Below, piece by piece: positions 27,003 through 35,523 of a DNA stretch of 64,000 nucleotides (its first letter is position 1; every line of letters starts with the position of its first letter). A program made the position numbers and the translations under genes. The stretch comes from JASGJS01 sp047601185 (GTDB taxonomy: Bacteria > Pseudomonadota > Gammaproteobacteria > JAURND01): the NCBI GenBank assembly GCA_047601185.1, contig JASGJS010000001.1, positions 1,302,001 to 1,366,000 on the forward strand. The letters are read 5' to 3'. Under the pieces are notes generated by a model. The model did not search any database and had not been told where the DNA came from. It saw only the letters and a program-made list of their open reading frames with translations.

Positions 27003-28112
27003 ATGATGAAATTAAGTCAAGATGAAGCACTAAGATATCAACGCCAGCTGATTTTGATTGGCTCCGAAGGTCAAACCCGCTTAAAAACCGCCAAAGTCTT
27101 ATGTGTCGGTGCCGGTGGGCTCGCGCATCCCGCCTTACAATACCTCGTCGCTGCGGGAGTAGGCACCCTTGGCATTATGGACAATGACCTAATCGAAATC
27201 AGCAATCTCCACCGGCAAATTCACTTCACAACAACCGATATTGGCCGGCCCAAAGCTACCGTCATTGCCACTAAGTTACAACAGCAAAATCCACACGTTA
27301 AATTCAATGTGTATGACCAAGCCTTCTCTACAGAAACAGCCTCATTAATCACCGACTATGACGTAATCCTAGATGGCAGCGATAATTACCGCACTCGCTA
27401 TTTGCTGAACGACGCCTGTCACCTGCAACAAAAACCATTAATTTCCGCCAGTATCTTCCAATGGCAAGGCCAGTTAAGCGTTTTCAATTATTTAAAAGGG
27501 CCGTGTTATCGTTGTTTATATCCCACGCCGCCCACGATAGATGAGCGACCCAGCTGCGCAGAAGCCGGTGTTTTAGGGGTTTTGCCAGGGGTGATGGGTA
27601 CATTACAAGCCACCGAAGTGCTGAAAATTTTATTGCAACAAGGTGAGAGTTTATCAGGAAGATTATTAACTTATGACGCCTTAAGCGCGCAATTCCAAAC
27701 CTATCACTTGTTGGTAGATTCAGATTGTCCCCTCTGTCAACGTGGAGAATTATCAATGGCTTTACATTCAGAAAACACTTGCTCCCAGGAGCGCGGACAG
27801 CCCGCTCGCAACATGCTTGAAGTTAGCGCCGAGCAACTCGCAAAATGGTTAAATCAGTACCCATCCACCCTACAATTATTAGATGTACGAGAAACCTACG
27901 AGCGCGAGGCTTTTCATATCGGCGGAGAGCACTTGCCGCTCAGTGCATTTGATCCCGAGCAATTGAACTTTGACAAAACGGCTTTAACTGTTGTGTATTG
28001 TAAGGCGGGAGGGCGTAGCTTGCAGGCGGTTGAGATCCTACGTCAGATGGGATACCAACAAGCAATGTCATTGAAAGGGGGAATGTTAGCTTGGCAAGCA
28101 CTCGACACCTAA
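27003..28112 (+). CDS. moeB: MoeB/ThiF-type adenylyltransferase fused to a rhodanese domain
   Basis: E1-like enzyme that adenylates the C-terminal Gly-Gly of a sulfur-carrier protein (MoaD or ThiS type); the rhodanese half can supply sulfur. ATP-binding GAGGLAHPALQYL (about 37-49), DGSDNYRTRYLLNDAC (about 126-141), zinc Cys pairs CYRC and CPLC, and the catalytic-loop Cys in SCAEAGVLG. The rhodanese domain (about 280-369) has the active Cys in VVYCKAGGRS. The inter-domain linker contains a degenerate family E palindrome (27784-27808) coding ERGQPAR. Start is ATG 27003 or the adjacent 27006. MoeB versus ThiF cannot be settled from sequence. Confidence 0.9.
   Translation: MMKLSQDEALRYQRQLILIGSEGQTRLKTAKVLCVGAGGLAHPALQYLVAAGVGTLGIMDNDLIEISNLHRQIHFTTTDIGRPKATVIATKLQQQNPHVKFNVYDQAFSTETASLITDYDVILDGSDNYRTRYLLNDACHLQQKPLISASIFQWQGQLSVFNYLKGPCYRCLYPTPPTIDERPSCAEAGVLGVLPGVMGTLQATEVLKILLQQGESLSGRLLTYDALSAQFQTYHLLVDSDCPLCQRGELSMALHSENTCSQERGQPARNMLEVSAEQLAKWLNQYPSTLQLLDVRETYEREAFHIGGEHLPLSAFDPEQLNFDKTALTVVYCKAGGRSLQAVEILRQMGYQQAMSLKGGMLAWQALDT
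27784..27808 (+). repeat. Degenerate family E palindrome inside the moeB-rhodanese linker
   Basis: AGGAGCGCGGACAGCCCGCTCGC, read in frame as (Q)ERGQPAR: the same frame and nearly the same peptide as the copy in miaA (ERGQLAR). It falls between the two folded domains. Confidence 0.7.
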
Positions 28113-28113
28113 T

Positions 28114-28189
28114 TGGCGTCCCCAAGGGGATTCGAACCCCTGTTACCGCCGTGAAAGGGCGATGTCCTAGGCCTCTAGACGATGGGGAC
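28114..28189 (-). tRNA. tRNA-Glu (anticodon TTC)
   Basis: 76 nt including an encoded CCA. The reverse strand reads GTCCCCATCGTCTAGAGGCC... with anticodon loop CTTTCAC, T arm GGGGTTCGAATCCCC and acceptor GGGGACGCCA. Very close to E. coli tRNA-Glu. It ends 1 bp from the stop codon of the convergent moeB-like gene. Confidence 0.98.
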
Positions 28190-28233
28190 AGCTGTGTGAA
28201 AACCGCTTATGCTGAGGTAATCTCATAACGCTC

Positions 28234-28309
28234 TGGTGGAGCTAGGCGGGATCGAACCGCCGACCCCTTGCATGCCATGCAAGTGCTCTCCCAGCTGAGC
28301 TATAGCCCC
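28234..28309 (-). tRNA. tRNA-Ala (anticodon GGC)
   Basis: 76 nt including CCA. The reverse strand reads GGGGCTATAGCTCAGCTGGG..., anticodon stem-loop CTTGC-ATGGCAT-GCAAG (anticodon GGC), T arm GGCGGTTCGATCCCGCC and acceptor AGCTCCACCA. It is upstream of tRNA-Glu in the same short operon, with a 44-bp spacer. Confidence 0.98.
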
Positions 28310-28322
28310 AAACGGAAGGAGG

Positions 28323-28351
28323 ATTCTAGGGTATAGCCAATGCGGTGTCAA
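28323..28351 (-). promoter_or_regulatory. Sigma-70 promoter of the tRNA-Ala/tRNA-Glu operon
   Basis: On the reverse strand TTGACA (28351-28346), exactly 17 bp, then TAGAAT (28328-28323). A C-rich discriminator (CCTCC) follows, as is usual at growth-regulated stable-RNA promoters. The tRNA-Ala 5' end is 13 bp downstream of the -10 element. Confidence 0.85.
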
Positions 28352-28519
28352 GCGGTTTTTTCATCTCCCATCCTTATAATCTGTTAACTTCAATCGCCCT
28401 GAGTTAATACTCAAAAATACACACAAAATTGTCATCCAATCCATTAAAAATTGCATTTTTATCCTACATATGGCAAGTTATAGCGCATCTTAATGTCGCT
28501 TAGTGGGAGGTAGAGTATC

Positions 28520-30151
28520 ATGATCCAAAGTAAACCCCCGTCTGTTCAGTCATTATTACCGTCCGATGCAAAACTTTTTGTCTCTTATCAAACTGCGACC
28601 AAACAAAATCCTAAAAATTCCCAATTTGAGCTTGCTAAACGCCACGAATTAGGCGCAGGGGTTGAACAAAATATCCCGAAAGCGCTTGATTTATATCATG
28701 AGGCAGCAGAAGCAGGGCATGTCAAAGCAGCTATGCAACTGGCGGATTATTATGAGCATGGGAAACACGGTTTAAAAAAAGATTCCGATAAAGCCGCAGG
28801 TTATTATGCCATTGCCGCAGCTGGCGATGAGCCAACCGCTTCGTTTAAATTGGGTTTATATTATTTAGAATCTGATAATGAAAAAGCCGTAACCTTATTT
28901 TGGCATGCTGGTAAATTAGGTCACGCTGAAGCTGATTATTATCTAGCAATTTGTTATGAGAAAGGTGCAGGCGTTGAAAAAGATTTTGAACAAGCTATGC
29001 AATATTATATCCGTTCGGCTGAAGCAGGGTGTGGATTTGCTCAGCTGACATTAGGAGGATATTATTATGATTGGGAGAAATATCAAGCATCATTCAAGTA
29101 TTACCAGTTAGCTGCTGGACAACAATTACCTAGCGCGCAACTTATGTTAGGTCACTTCTATGAGACCGGTGACGGTATTGAAAAAAATTTAACAGAAGCT
29201 GTTCGTTATTATCAATTGGCTGCTGATCAGGGGTCGGCGGAAGCGCAATTTCGTCTAGCGCAGTTGTACGCACATAAGGTTTCAGTCTCAGAAGAAGATA
29301 ATGGCAGCCCTGTGATCGAAAAAGACGAAAAAATGGCTTTTGGTTTTTATGAACAGGCTGCTGAACAGAACCATAGTGAGGCTTGTCTAGATCTGGCTGA
29401 GCAAATTGAGGCGGAACAAGGTATGTTGCAAGCAATGCCGTTTTATGAAAAAGCAGCTCAAGCAGGAAATGAGACAGCACAACAGTTTTTAGGAGATATT
29501 TATTCCAGTGTACAAAATGGAAAGCGAAACATTCAACAAGCTTTGGATTGGTATAGTAAAGCAGCAGAGCAAGGTAATGTCATTGCGCAAAGAAGATTAT
29601 TAACGCTAGCGGATGAATATTATGACACGGGTAAAGAATCCAATATTAAAATCGCTTTTAAATATTATAAGCAGTTATCAGAGCTTTGTGACATGCCTGG
29701 TGCGAACTTGGGTTTAGCAAAATGTTATGAACGTGGAATGCCTGACGAGAAATGTCGTTTGTCCACAGTGTTAGACCTTTACCGCTTGGTTGCTACCTCA
29801 TCACAAGCCATTGAAGATGAAAAAGAAATAGCTGCCGATGGAATTCAGCGAATGGCTGACAAGGTGGAGGCAAAGCAAGTCAAAGATATCGATGTTGTAT
29901 TTGAATTGGCCAGGTGTCATGAAAATGGTCAAGGTGTCCGTCGAGATTCAAAAAAAGCACTGAAGTTTTATCAGTCTACAATGGATTTGTTGGAAGCTTC
30001 TGAAAAACTAGACGATCCACACTACCAAAAGGCTCAAAAAGCCATACAGCGTATTCAAAAAGCGCTCGAAAAGAACAGTTTTTTAAAGGCAGCCTCTCCT
30101 ACCACTGTTTCCCCAGAAGAGCATCAGAGAATGCGCCGATATTCTTTTTAA
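28520..30151 (+). CDS. Sel1-repeat protein, 543 aa
   Basis: Almost entirely Sel1-like repeats (about a dozen) from residue ~40 to ~510, e.g. KALDLYHEAAEAGHVKAAMQLADYYEHG and EAVRYYQLAADQGSAEAQFRLAQLY. No signal peptide or membrane helix. A GGGAGG ribosome site precedes ATG 28520. The next gene downstream (30232) encodes another Sel1 protein on the same strand after 80 bp, so the two may be co-transcribed paralogues. The C-terminus ends in a short Ser/Pro/Arg tail (SPEEHQRMRRYSF). Role unknown; scaffold or host-directed function is inferred from the family only. Confidence 0.87.
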   Translation: MIQSKPPSVQSLLPSDAKLFVSYQTATKQNPKNSQFELAKRHELGAGVEQNIPKALDLYHEAAEAGHVKAAMQLADYYEHGKHGLKKDSDKAAGYYAIAAAGDEPTASFKLGLYYLESDNEKAVTLFWHAGKLGHAEADYYLAICYEKGAGVEKDFEQAMQYYIRSAEAGCGFAQLTLGGYYYDWEKYQASFKYYQLAAGQQLPSAQLMLGHFYETGDGIEKNLTEAVRYYQLAADQGSAEAQFRLAQLYAHKVSVSEEDNGSPVIEKDEKMAFGFYEQAAEQNHSEACLDLAEQIEAEQGMLQAMPFYEKAAQAGNETAQQFLGDIYSSVQNGKRNIQQALDWYSKAAEQGNVIAQRRLLTLADEYYDTGKESNIKIAFKYYKQLSELCDMPGANLGLAKCYERGMPDEKCRLSTVLDLYRLVATSSQAIEDEKEIAADGIQRMADKVEAKQVKDIDVVFELARCHENGQGVRRDSKKALKFYQSTMDLLEASEKLDDPHYQKAQKAIQRIQKALEKNSFLKAASPTTVSPEEHQRMRRYSF

Positions 30152-30231
30152 GTAGGAATTTTAGCCATTTTTTGGTAAAATGAAGATTAACCTGTAACCC
30201 TGGACCCATCCCCGAAGATTGAGATAAGTAT

Positions 30232-31746
30232 ATGAAGCGAAAGTTTAAGACACCACCCACCGACCCCAGCAAAAAAACCAAGTCCGACGACTCCCATTCC
30301 CCAGTTCCGAGCATTGACCCTGCGAAGCTGGTCGAAGAAGGATTAATGTATGCGCAAGGTAAAGGCGTTCCGAAAGATACTAAACGCGCTTTTACCCTTT
30401 TTGAAGCAGCCGCTGCACAAAATGATCCCGCCGCCAACTATTGGTTGGCACGTTGTTATGATCATGGAGAGGGCACCCTTCAAGATGGGAAACAAGCTGT
30501 ATCTTTTTATACCAAAGCTGCAGACCTAGGAAACCCCCGTGCCCAATATCAATTGGCTAGGATTTATGAAAGGGGTAAAGAAATGGGTGAACCTGTAGAG
30601 GCCAACCTGTCTCTCTCATTTGAGTTTTGTCAAAAGGCTGCTGCTCAAGGTCATATCTTTGCTTGTTATAGGTTAGGCCAAATTTATGAGCATGTTTTCA
30701 TAGATTACAAAATGGCAGAGCAGGAATATACAAAATCTTACAAACAAGGTGAGGCGGATGCAGCTTATCGTTTAGGCTTACTCTGTAGAAACAAACGGTT
30801 ATCAGAAAACAGTGCGACATTAGAGAAAAAATATTTTACAGCTGCAGCATCTCGTGATCATAAAAAAGCCTTGCAAGCGTTAGGAGAACTTTATTATGAG
30901 GGACGACCACCACTGCCAGGAGAAGTAGTGCCAGAAATGCCAAGAAATATAGGGACGGCTTATTGGTGTTTTAGCCAATCTGCTGATGTCCCCATGTCTA
31001 AATATTACTTGGGCGAATTTTTTGAAAGAACTAGCGCAACCACTCAGTTAGGTCCAAATGAAGTTGAAATAATGAAGCGTTTTGTAGAGACAGATTACAA
31101 AGAAGCATTGCGTCATTACGAGTTAGCGGCTCAAGGTAGTATGGAAGCACAAAGGAGGCTAGCTTTGCGTTATGAACATGGAACTCCTGCTGTTGAACGA
31201 GATGATAAAAGAGCAACAGCCCTGGAAAAGAGGGTGGAAAAAGAGAAGGAATATGATCAAGCATTTATAAAAGCACAATGCTATGAAGTGGGATGGCCCC
31301 AAGTCAATGGAAAAAATCAACCTAATTTATTGCTTGCTGAAGAATATTATCAGTATTGCATTGATTCGGTAGAGAGTAGCGATTATGAACGTAAACTGGC
31401 TCGGGCGAGTATTGATCGAGTCCAAAAAACCCTCACACCCATTAGACGGGAAGTGGAAGCGCATTTAAAGGAAGCTCAGAATTATGAAAAAGGACAAAAT
31501 GGGGTGAGCTGTGATCTCAATAAAGCGATAGAGTTTTATCAAGCAGCAGTGCCAAAATTAATGATAGTGGGTGCGGTGGATGGTATGGGAGTACGTGATG
31601 CTATGTTTAAGATGGATGAATTAAGGGAACAATTACAATCGTCCAGTTTCTTGCCACGACCGACATCACCTGTAACGAGAACGCTTGAATTAAAACCAGA
31701 ACCAAAACCCGACTCCGTAAAACCGCCGTCTTCCAGACCTGGTTAG
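30232..31746 (+). CDS. Sel1-repeat protein with a basic N-terminus, 504 aa
   Basis: Sel1-like repeats cover about residues 25-340 (EGLMYAQGKGVPKDTKRAFTL-type, CYDHGEGTLQDGKQA, RLALRYEHGTPAVERDDKRA) and one more near 410-425 (AQNYEKGQNGVSCDLNKA). The first 25 residues are basic, MKRKFKTPPTDPSKKTKSDD, two Lys/Arg clusters spaced like a bipartite eukaryotic nuclear localisation signal. The tail is Pro-rich (KPEPKPDSVKPPSSRPG). No secretion signal of a classical type. Same strand as and 80 bp after the preceding Sel1 gene. The stop is followed by a family E palindrome at 31771. Confidence 0.86.
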   Translation: MKRKFKTPPTDPSKKTKSDDSHSPVPSIDPAKLVEEGLMYAQGKGVPKDTKRAFTLFEAAAAQNDPAANYWLARCYDHGEGTLQDGKQAVSFYTKAADLGNPRAQYQLARIYERGKEMGEPVEANLSLSFEFCQKAAAQGHIFACYRLGQIYEHVFIDYKMAEQEYTKSYKQGEADAAYRLGLLCRNKRLSENSATLEKKYFTAAASRDHKKALQALGELYYEGRPPLPGEVVPEMPRNIGTAYWCFSQSADVPMSKYYLGEFFERTSATTQLGPNEVEIMKRFVETDYKEALRHYELAAQGSMEAQRRLALRYEHGTPAVERDDKRATALEKRVEKEKEYDQAFIKAQCYEVGWPQVNGKNQPNLLLAEEYYQYCIDSVESSDYERKLARASIDRVQKTLTPIRREVEAHLKEAQNYEKGQNGVSCDLNKAIEFYQAAVPKLMIVGAVDGMGVRDAMFKMDELREQLQSSSFLPRPTSPVTRTLELKPEPKPDSVKPPSSRPG

Positions 31747-31770
31747 CGATATTTGGGGCACGAACCCCTT

Positions 31771-31792
31771 GGGGCGCGGGCAGCTTGCCCGC
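31771..31792 (+). repeat. Family E palindrome
   Basis: GGGGCGCGGGCAGCTTGCCC followed by GC, 25 bp after the Sel1 stop codon. It opens the 422-bp stretch before the next forward gene; the rest of that stretch holds the small reverse gene below and a short hexamer repeat. Confidence 0.82.
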
Positions 31793-31797
31793 ATTCA

Positions 31798-31992
31798 TTA
31801 ACACAACCGCAAATGTTTGTTAAAATCCACCCCAACGGTGCTAAAAACATGCAAATAGACCTCAGCCTCAGGGTTTTTCCTAAGCTCCACGAAAGCAGAA
31901 ATGAGCTGGGCTTTGCTGGGAGTATCGTCAGCCAGCGGTTGGGTTTTGGGGGCTTTTGGCCTTGAAAAAAGGGCAGGATGTGTTTTATCCAT
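31798..31992 (-). CDS. Small protein of 64 aa, unknown
   Basis: Reverse-strand frame MDKTHPALFSRPKAPKTQPL..., hydrophilic N-terminus and a C-terminal half LISAFVELRKNPEAEVYLHV that could form a helix and a strand. It is supported by a good ribosome site AAGGACG five bases before ATG. No family is recognised. It lies convergent to the Sel1 gene and divergent from the RS-tail protein gene. Could be a real small gene or the remnant of a longer one. Confidence 0.4.
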   Translation of the reverse strand: MDKTHPALFSRPKAPKTQPLADDTPSKAQLISAFVELRKNPEAEVYLHVFSTVGVDFNKHLRLC

Positions 31993-32060
31993 AATTACGT
32001 CCTTGTAAAGAATGGAAGGAATTTACTTTATAATTCAAAAAGGGGGTTGAATCTGTAGTC

Positions 32061-32090
32061 TTAAGCTTAAGCTAAAGCTAAAGCTAAAGG
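32061..32090 (+). repeat. Short tandem hexamer tract
   Basis: About five copies of AAGCTT/AAGCTA in a row (TTAAGCTTAAGCTAAAGC...). Lies ~80 bp upstream of the RS-tail gene. Confidence 0.7.
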
Positions 32091-32168
32091 AAATATGAAA
32101 GGAATTTATTATTATTTGCGGGATGATTAAATGATGTAAAACAATTCATTATAAAACGAGGATTTGCT

Positions 32169-33065
32169 ATGATTGAAGAATCTAAACATCCAAAAGGGGA
32201 CCGCAGCCTGAAGGTTGAAGCTGCTGGGAGAACTTCCGGACGTCCAACCGAAATCCCCTTAAGCGACGATGTATTACGCGCAATTGGAGTTAATGTAGAT
32301 ATAACGTATGATTTTTTTGTAAATGGAATGAAAAATGTGCCCCTTGACCAATTTAAAGCAATTGTTTGCGATCTTAGCGCGCTAAGAAGGCTAGAAGACG
32401 CTGATTCTTATGCTGAACAGAGTCAGGAAGGTTGCTCCTATTATTTTGAACACCTATTTTTTCGCTATGCTATAGAACATAAAAGACCAGATCTTGTAGC
32501 ACACCTCCTAACGTTCTGTGAAAAAGAGGATATTTTAGATTTTCCTTATGACTCTCCCAACGCCCTAGAAGCAACTATTGAACATAATCAACCTACTATG
32601 TTTTTCGAATTGCTAAATCGTCTTGACCTGGCAGATATGGATAAACCATGTTCAAATGACGATAAAGAAACGATAGGCCAGTCTCTAAACTCCATACTAG
32701 AACAGTCTAAAAATCGGAGCTATTATGATGCCGCTTTATTCATCTGGCAATCGAACTGTTTATCTGTGCTTCCTGATTCAGCGGGAACGGTTGATTCAGC
32801 TCTTAGTACTTCACTTGATGGGGTAACCTCTTCTCCTGCTTCTGGTAGCTCAACATCAAGTAGCAGCAGTAGCAGTTCATCTTCATCGAGAAACGGAAGG
32901 GTCGGTTTAGAATCATTTGGGATGTTTCCAGACCGTAAACACACGACTCAAAGATCTCATTCGGTTAGGGAAACATTTAGAGAAGACCGAAGTAGGTCTA
33001 AATCACCTGTTAAAAAAGAACCGTCTGATAAGGACCATATTAGAAGCAGAAGTCGGAGTAGATAG
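32169..33065 (+). CDS. Ankyrin-like protein with poly-Ser linker and Arg-Ser-rich tail
   Basis: 298 aa, no close family recognised. The N-terminal two-thirds is helical with two ankyrin-like units (LFFRYAIEHKRPDLVAHLL and ALEATIEHNQPTMFFELL, about residues 100-160). A nearly pure Ser run (about 225-240) follows, then a basic tail with DRSRSKSPVKKEP and a terminal RSRSRSR, resembling the RS domains of eukaryotic splicing regulators. No signal peptide or membrane helix. ATG 32169 has ACGAGG 9 bases upstream. The architecture (host-like domain + low-complexity linker + nuclear-type tail) suggests an effector acting in a host nucleus; this is inference. Confidence 0.82.
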   Translation: MIEESKHPKGDRSLKVEAAGRTSGRPTEIPLSDDVLRAIGVNVDITYDFFVNGMKNVPLDQFKAIVCDLSALRRLEDADSYAEQSQEGCSYYFEHLFFRYAIEHKRPDLVAHLLTFCEKEDILDFPYDSPNALEATIEHNQPTMFFELLNRLDLADMDKPCSNDDKETIGQSLNSILEQSKNRSYYDAALFIWQSNCLSVLPDSAGTVDSALSTSLDGVTSSPASGSSTSSSSSSSSSSSRNGRVGLESFGMFPDRKHTTQRSHSVRETFREDRSRSKSPVKKEPSDKDHIRSRSRSR

Positions 33066-33091
33066 TTTCTAAAATTGTCTCTGCGAGGAGG

Positions 33092-34069
33092 CTAACCTGT
33101 TACTTCAAACAAAGCTTCGACAAAATCCTTCGCCTGAAACGGCTGTAAATCTTCGATACCTTCCCCCACGCCAATATAGCGGATGGGAAGGTGTAGATTT
33201 TCGGCTAAAGAAAAAATCATCCCTCCTTTGGCCGTCCCATCTAATTTGGTGACAGTCAAACCCGTGAGCTGAATGGCCTCATGGAATTGCTGGGCTTGTC
33301 GCAGGGCGTTTTGGCCCATTCCTGCGTCTAAAACCAGCATAATTTCATGCGGTGCGGCGGCATCTAATTTTGAAATCACTCGTTTAATTTTTTTGAGTTC
33401 TTCCATCAAATTAGTTTGGGTATGTAAGCGTCCAGCGGTATCTGCAATGACGACGTCGATCTGTCGGGCTTTGGCGGCTTGAATGGCATCAAAAATCACC
33501 GAGGCGCTATCGGCGCCACTTTGTTGTGCAATCACCGGAATTTGATTGCGTTGCCCCCACACTTGCAATTGCTCAATGGCGGCGGCGCGGAAAGTGTCTC
33601 CTGCAGCCAAGAGCACCGATTTGCCTTGGTTTTGAAAGCGTTTGGCCAATTTGCCGATGGTGGTGGTTTTGCCTGCCCCATTGATACCGACCATTAAAAT
33701 CACATAAGGTTGGTGCTCTGAAAGGACTAACGGCTGTTCGCAGGGCAATAAAATTTGGGTGAGGGTTTGCTGGAGTGCTTGGTATAAGGCGTTTGCGTGA
33801 GTGAGCTCTCGGCGTTTCACCTGCGCGGTCATGTCGGCAATGATGCGTTGGGTGGCTGCCATACCGATATCCGCTGTGAGTAACTGAGCTTCTATGTCAC
33901 GAAGCAGCGCTTCATCGACCTCTTTTTCACCAAAAATGAGATTGGCTAAGCCTTCCGTCAGTTGGGTGCGGGTTTTTTTTAAGCCTCGGCCTAAAGAGCT
34001 GAAAAATCCGCTTTTAGGGGTAGGGGTTTCGGTTGTAGGAGGCGGAGCTGTTTTTTTAAAACCAAACAT
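33092..34069 (-). CDS. ftsY: Signal recognition particle receptor FtsY
   Basis: GTPase receptor that docks SRP-ribosome complexes at the inner membrane. NG domain: four-helix N region from ~20, G1 VGINGAGKTTTIGKLAKRF (about 128-146), DTAGRLHTQ, and TKLDGTAKGG near 275. 325 aa: the long acidic A domain of E. coli FtsY is nearly absent, replaced by a ~20-residue Thr/Pro/Lys leader, as in many bacteria. Divergent from the M16 peptidase pair; this ftsY/M16/rsmD neighbourhood is common in gammaproteobacteria. Confidence 0.97.
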   Translation of the reverse strand: MFGFKKTAPPPTTETPTPKSGFFSSLGRGLKKTRTQLTEGLANLIFGEKEVDEALLRDIEAQLLTADIGMAATQRIIADMTAQVKRRELTHANALYQALQQTLTQILLPCEQPLVLSEHQPYVILMVGINGAGKTTTIGKLAKRFQNQGKSVLLAAGDTFRAAAIEQLQVWGQRNQIPVIAQQSGADSASVIFDAIQAAKARQIDVVIADTAGRLHTQTNLMEELKKIKRVISKLDAAAPHEIMLVLDAGMGQNALRQAQQFHEAIQLTGLTVTKLDGTAKGGMIFSLAENLHLPIRYIGVGEGIEDLQPFQAKDFVEALFEVTG

Positions 34070-34087
34070 AATGATTCTCGTTTAATC

Positions 34088-34117
34088 TTGCATTGCATTT
34101 CTGCAGCGGGGTATAAT
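34088..34117 (+). promoter_or_regulatory. Probable promoter of the M16 peptidase operon
   Basis: TTGCAT (34088-34093), 18 bp, TATAAT (34112-34117). The peptidase GTG start is 36 bp further on. Confidence 0.5.
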
Positions 34118-34152
34118 TTTCAACACTTTTTATTAATACGGAACACTCAATC

Positions 34153-35523
34153 GTGCGCCACTTTTTTTGGATTCTTTCGCTCATTATGCTCTCAATCACC
34201 GCTCATGCCAACCCCATTACCACTTTCCAGCTACCCAATGGCCTGAAATTATTTGTACAAGAAGACCACCGTGCGCCCGTCGCAGTGGTTCAGGTTTGGT
34301 ATAAAGTGGGGTCGAGTTATGAAACCGCAGGGACGACCGGCATTGCGCATGCCTTAGAGCACATGATGTTCAAGGGTACGCACCATTTCGGGCCAGGTCA
34401 ATTCTCGCAAATTGTTGCGGACATCGGCGGACAAAATAATGCATTTACGGATCGAGACTATACCGCTTACTACGAAATCCTTGACGCCAATAAACTGCCG
34501 ATCAGCTTTGAGCTCGAAGCAGACAGAATGCGCAATTTAAACTTAGACCCTGAAGAATTTAAAAAAGAAATTCAAGTGGTGATGGAAGAACGGCGGATGC
34601 GCACGGAGGATAATCCGCAAATGGTCACTTACGAACGATTTTTAGCGGCAGCGCATGTGGCCAATCCTTATCATCATTTGCCGATCGGTTGGATGAATGA
34701 CTTGCAACACATGACTATTCAAGATTTACAGCATTGGTATCAACAGTGGTATGCGCCTAACAATGCCCTGGTTGTCGTGGTGGGCGATGTTAAACCTGAG
34801 GATGTCCATCAATTGGCGCTTAAATATTTTGGTCCGCTGAAACCTTCCCAAATGCCCGTATTAAAACCACAAGCGGAAGTGGCTTCTTTAGGCGAGAGAA
34901 ATATTATCGTCAAGATTCCTGCGCAAGTGCCTTGGCTGATTGTAGGTTACAATGTCCCCGTGATTAAAACCGCAGTGGATCCCCATGAGCCTTATATATT
35001 AGCCGTGATTGAGGGGATTTTAACCAATGGCAACAGTGGGCGATTAACCCAAAACTTGGTCAGAGGACAACAGATTGCCGCAGATATCAGTGTGGATTAT
35101 GATCCTTATGCGCGCTTGGATACGATATTTTCCGTCGATGCCACCCCTGCGGAAGGGCATACGACTGCTGAGCTCAAAGCCGCTATCTTAAATGAGGTGC
35201 AAGCGCTGCAAACGCAAACAGTGTCTGAAGGTGAATTGAAGCGCGTGAAAGCGGGCGTCATTGCCGATAAAATCTATTCGCAAGATTCCATTGAGGATGA
35301 AGCCACTCAAATTGGCAGCTTAGAAGCCGTCGGTTTACCTTGGCAACTGCGCGATGAGTTTGTAAAACAAATCTCTGCCGTAACACCCGCTCAAATTCAA
35401 GCGGTGGCTAAAAAATATTTGATTGCTGACAACATGACCGTTGCAGAATTACAGCCACTGCCATTACAGGAAGGCTCCAAGCCGACAACGGCTTCACCCA
35501 CAGGGAGCGCGCATGTTCATTAG
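34153..35523 (+). CDS. Periplasmic M16 (pitrilysin-family) zinc peptidase
   Basis: 456 aa with a signal peptide (MRHFFWILSLIMLSITAHA). The inverted zinc motif HALEH is at about residue 65 with the downstream Glu in EVVMEERR-type VVMEERRMR (~140), so this subunit is catalytically competent. GTG start is the only one that includes the signal sequence. It is followed, with an 11-bp overlap, by a second M16 protein lacking the zinc site: the usual active/inactive heterodimer pair. Substrate unknown; small unfolded peptides are likely from the family. Confidence 0.93.
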   Translation: MRHFFWILSLIMLSITAHANPITTFQLPNGLKLFVQEDHRAPVAVVQVWYKVGSSYETAGTTGIAHALEHMMFKGTHHFGPGQFSQIVADIGGQNNAFTDRDYTAYYEILDANKLPISFELEADRMRNLNLDPEEFKKEIQVVMEERRMRTEDNPQMVTYERFLAAAHVANPYHHLPIGWMNDLQHMTIQDLQHWYQQWYAPNNALVVVVGDVKPEDVHQLALKYFGPLKPSQMPVLKPQAEVASLGERNIIVKIPAQVPWLIVGYNVPVIKTAVDPHEPYILAVIEGILTNGNSGRLTQNLVRGQQIAADISVDYDPYARLDTIFSVDATPAEGHTTAELKAAILNEVQALQTQTVSEGELKRVKAGVIADKIYSQDSIEDEATQIGSLEAVGLPWQLRDEFVKQISAVTPAQIQAVAKKYLIADNMTVAELQPLPLQEGSKPTTASPTGSAHVH

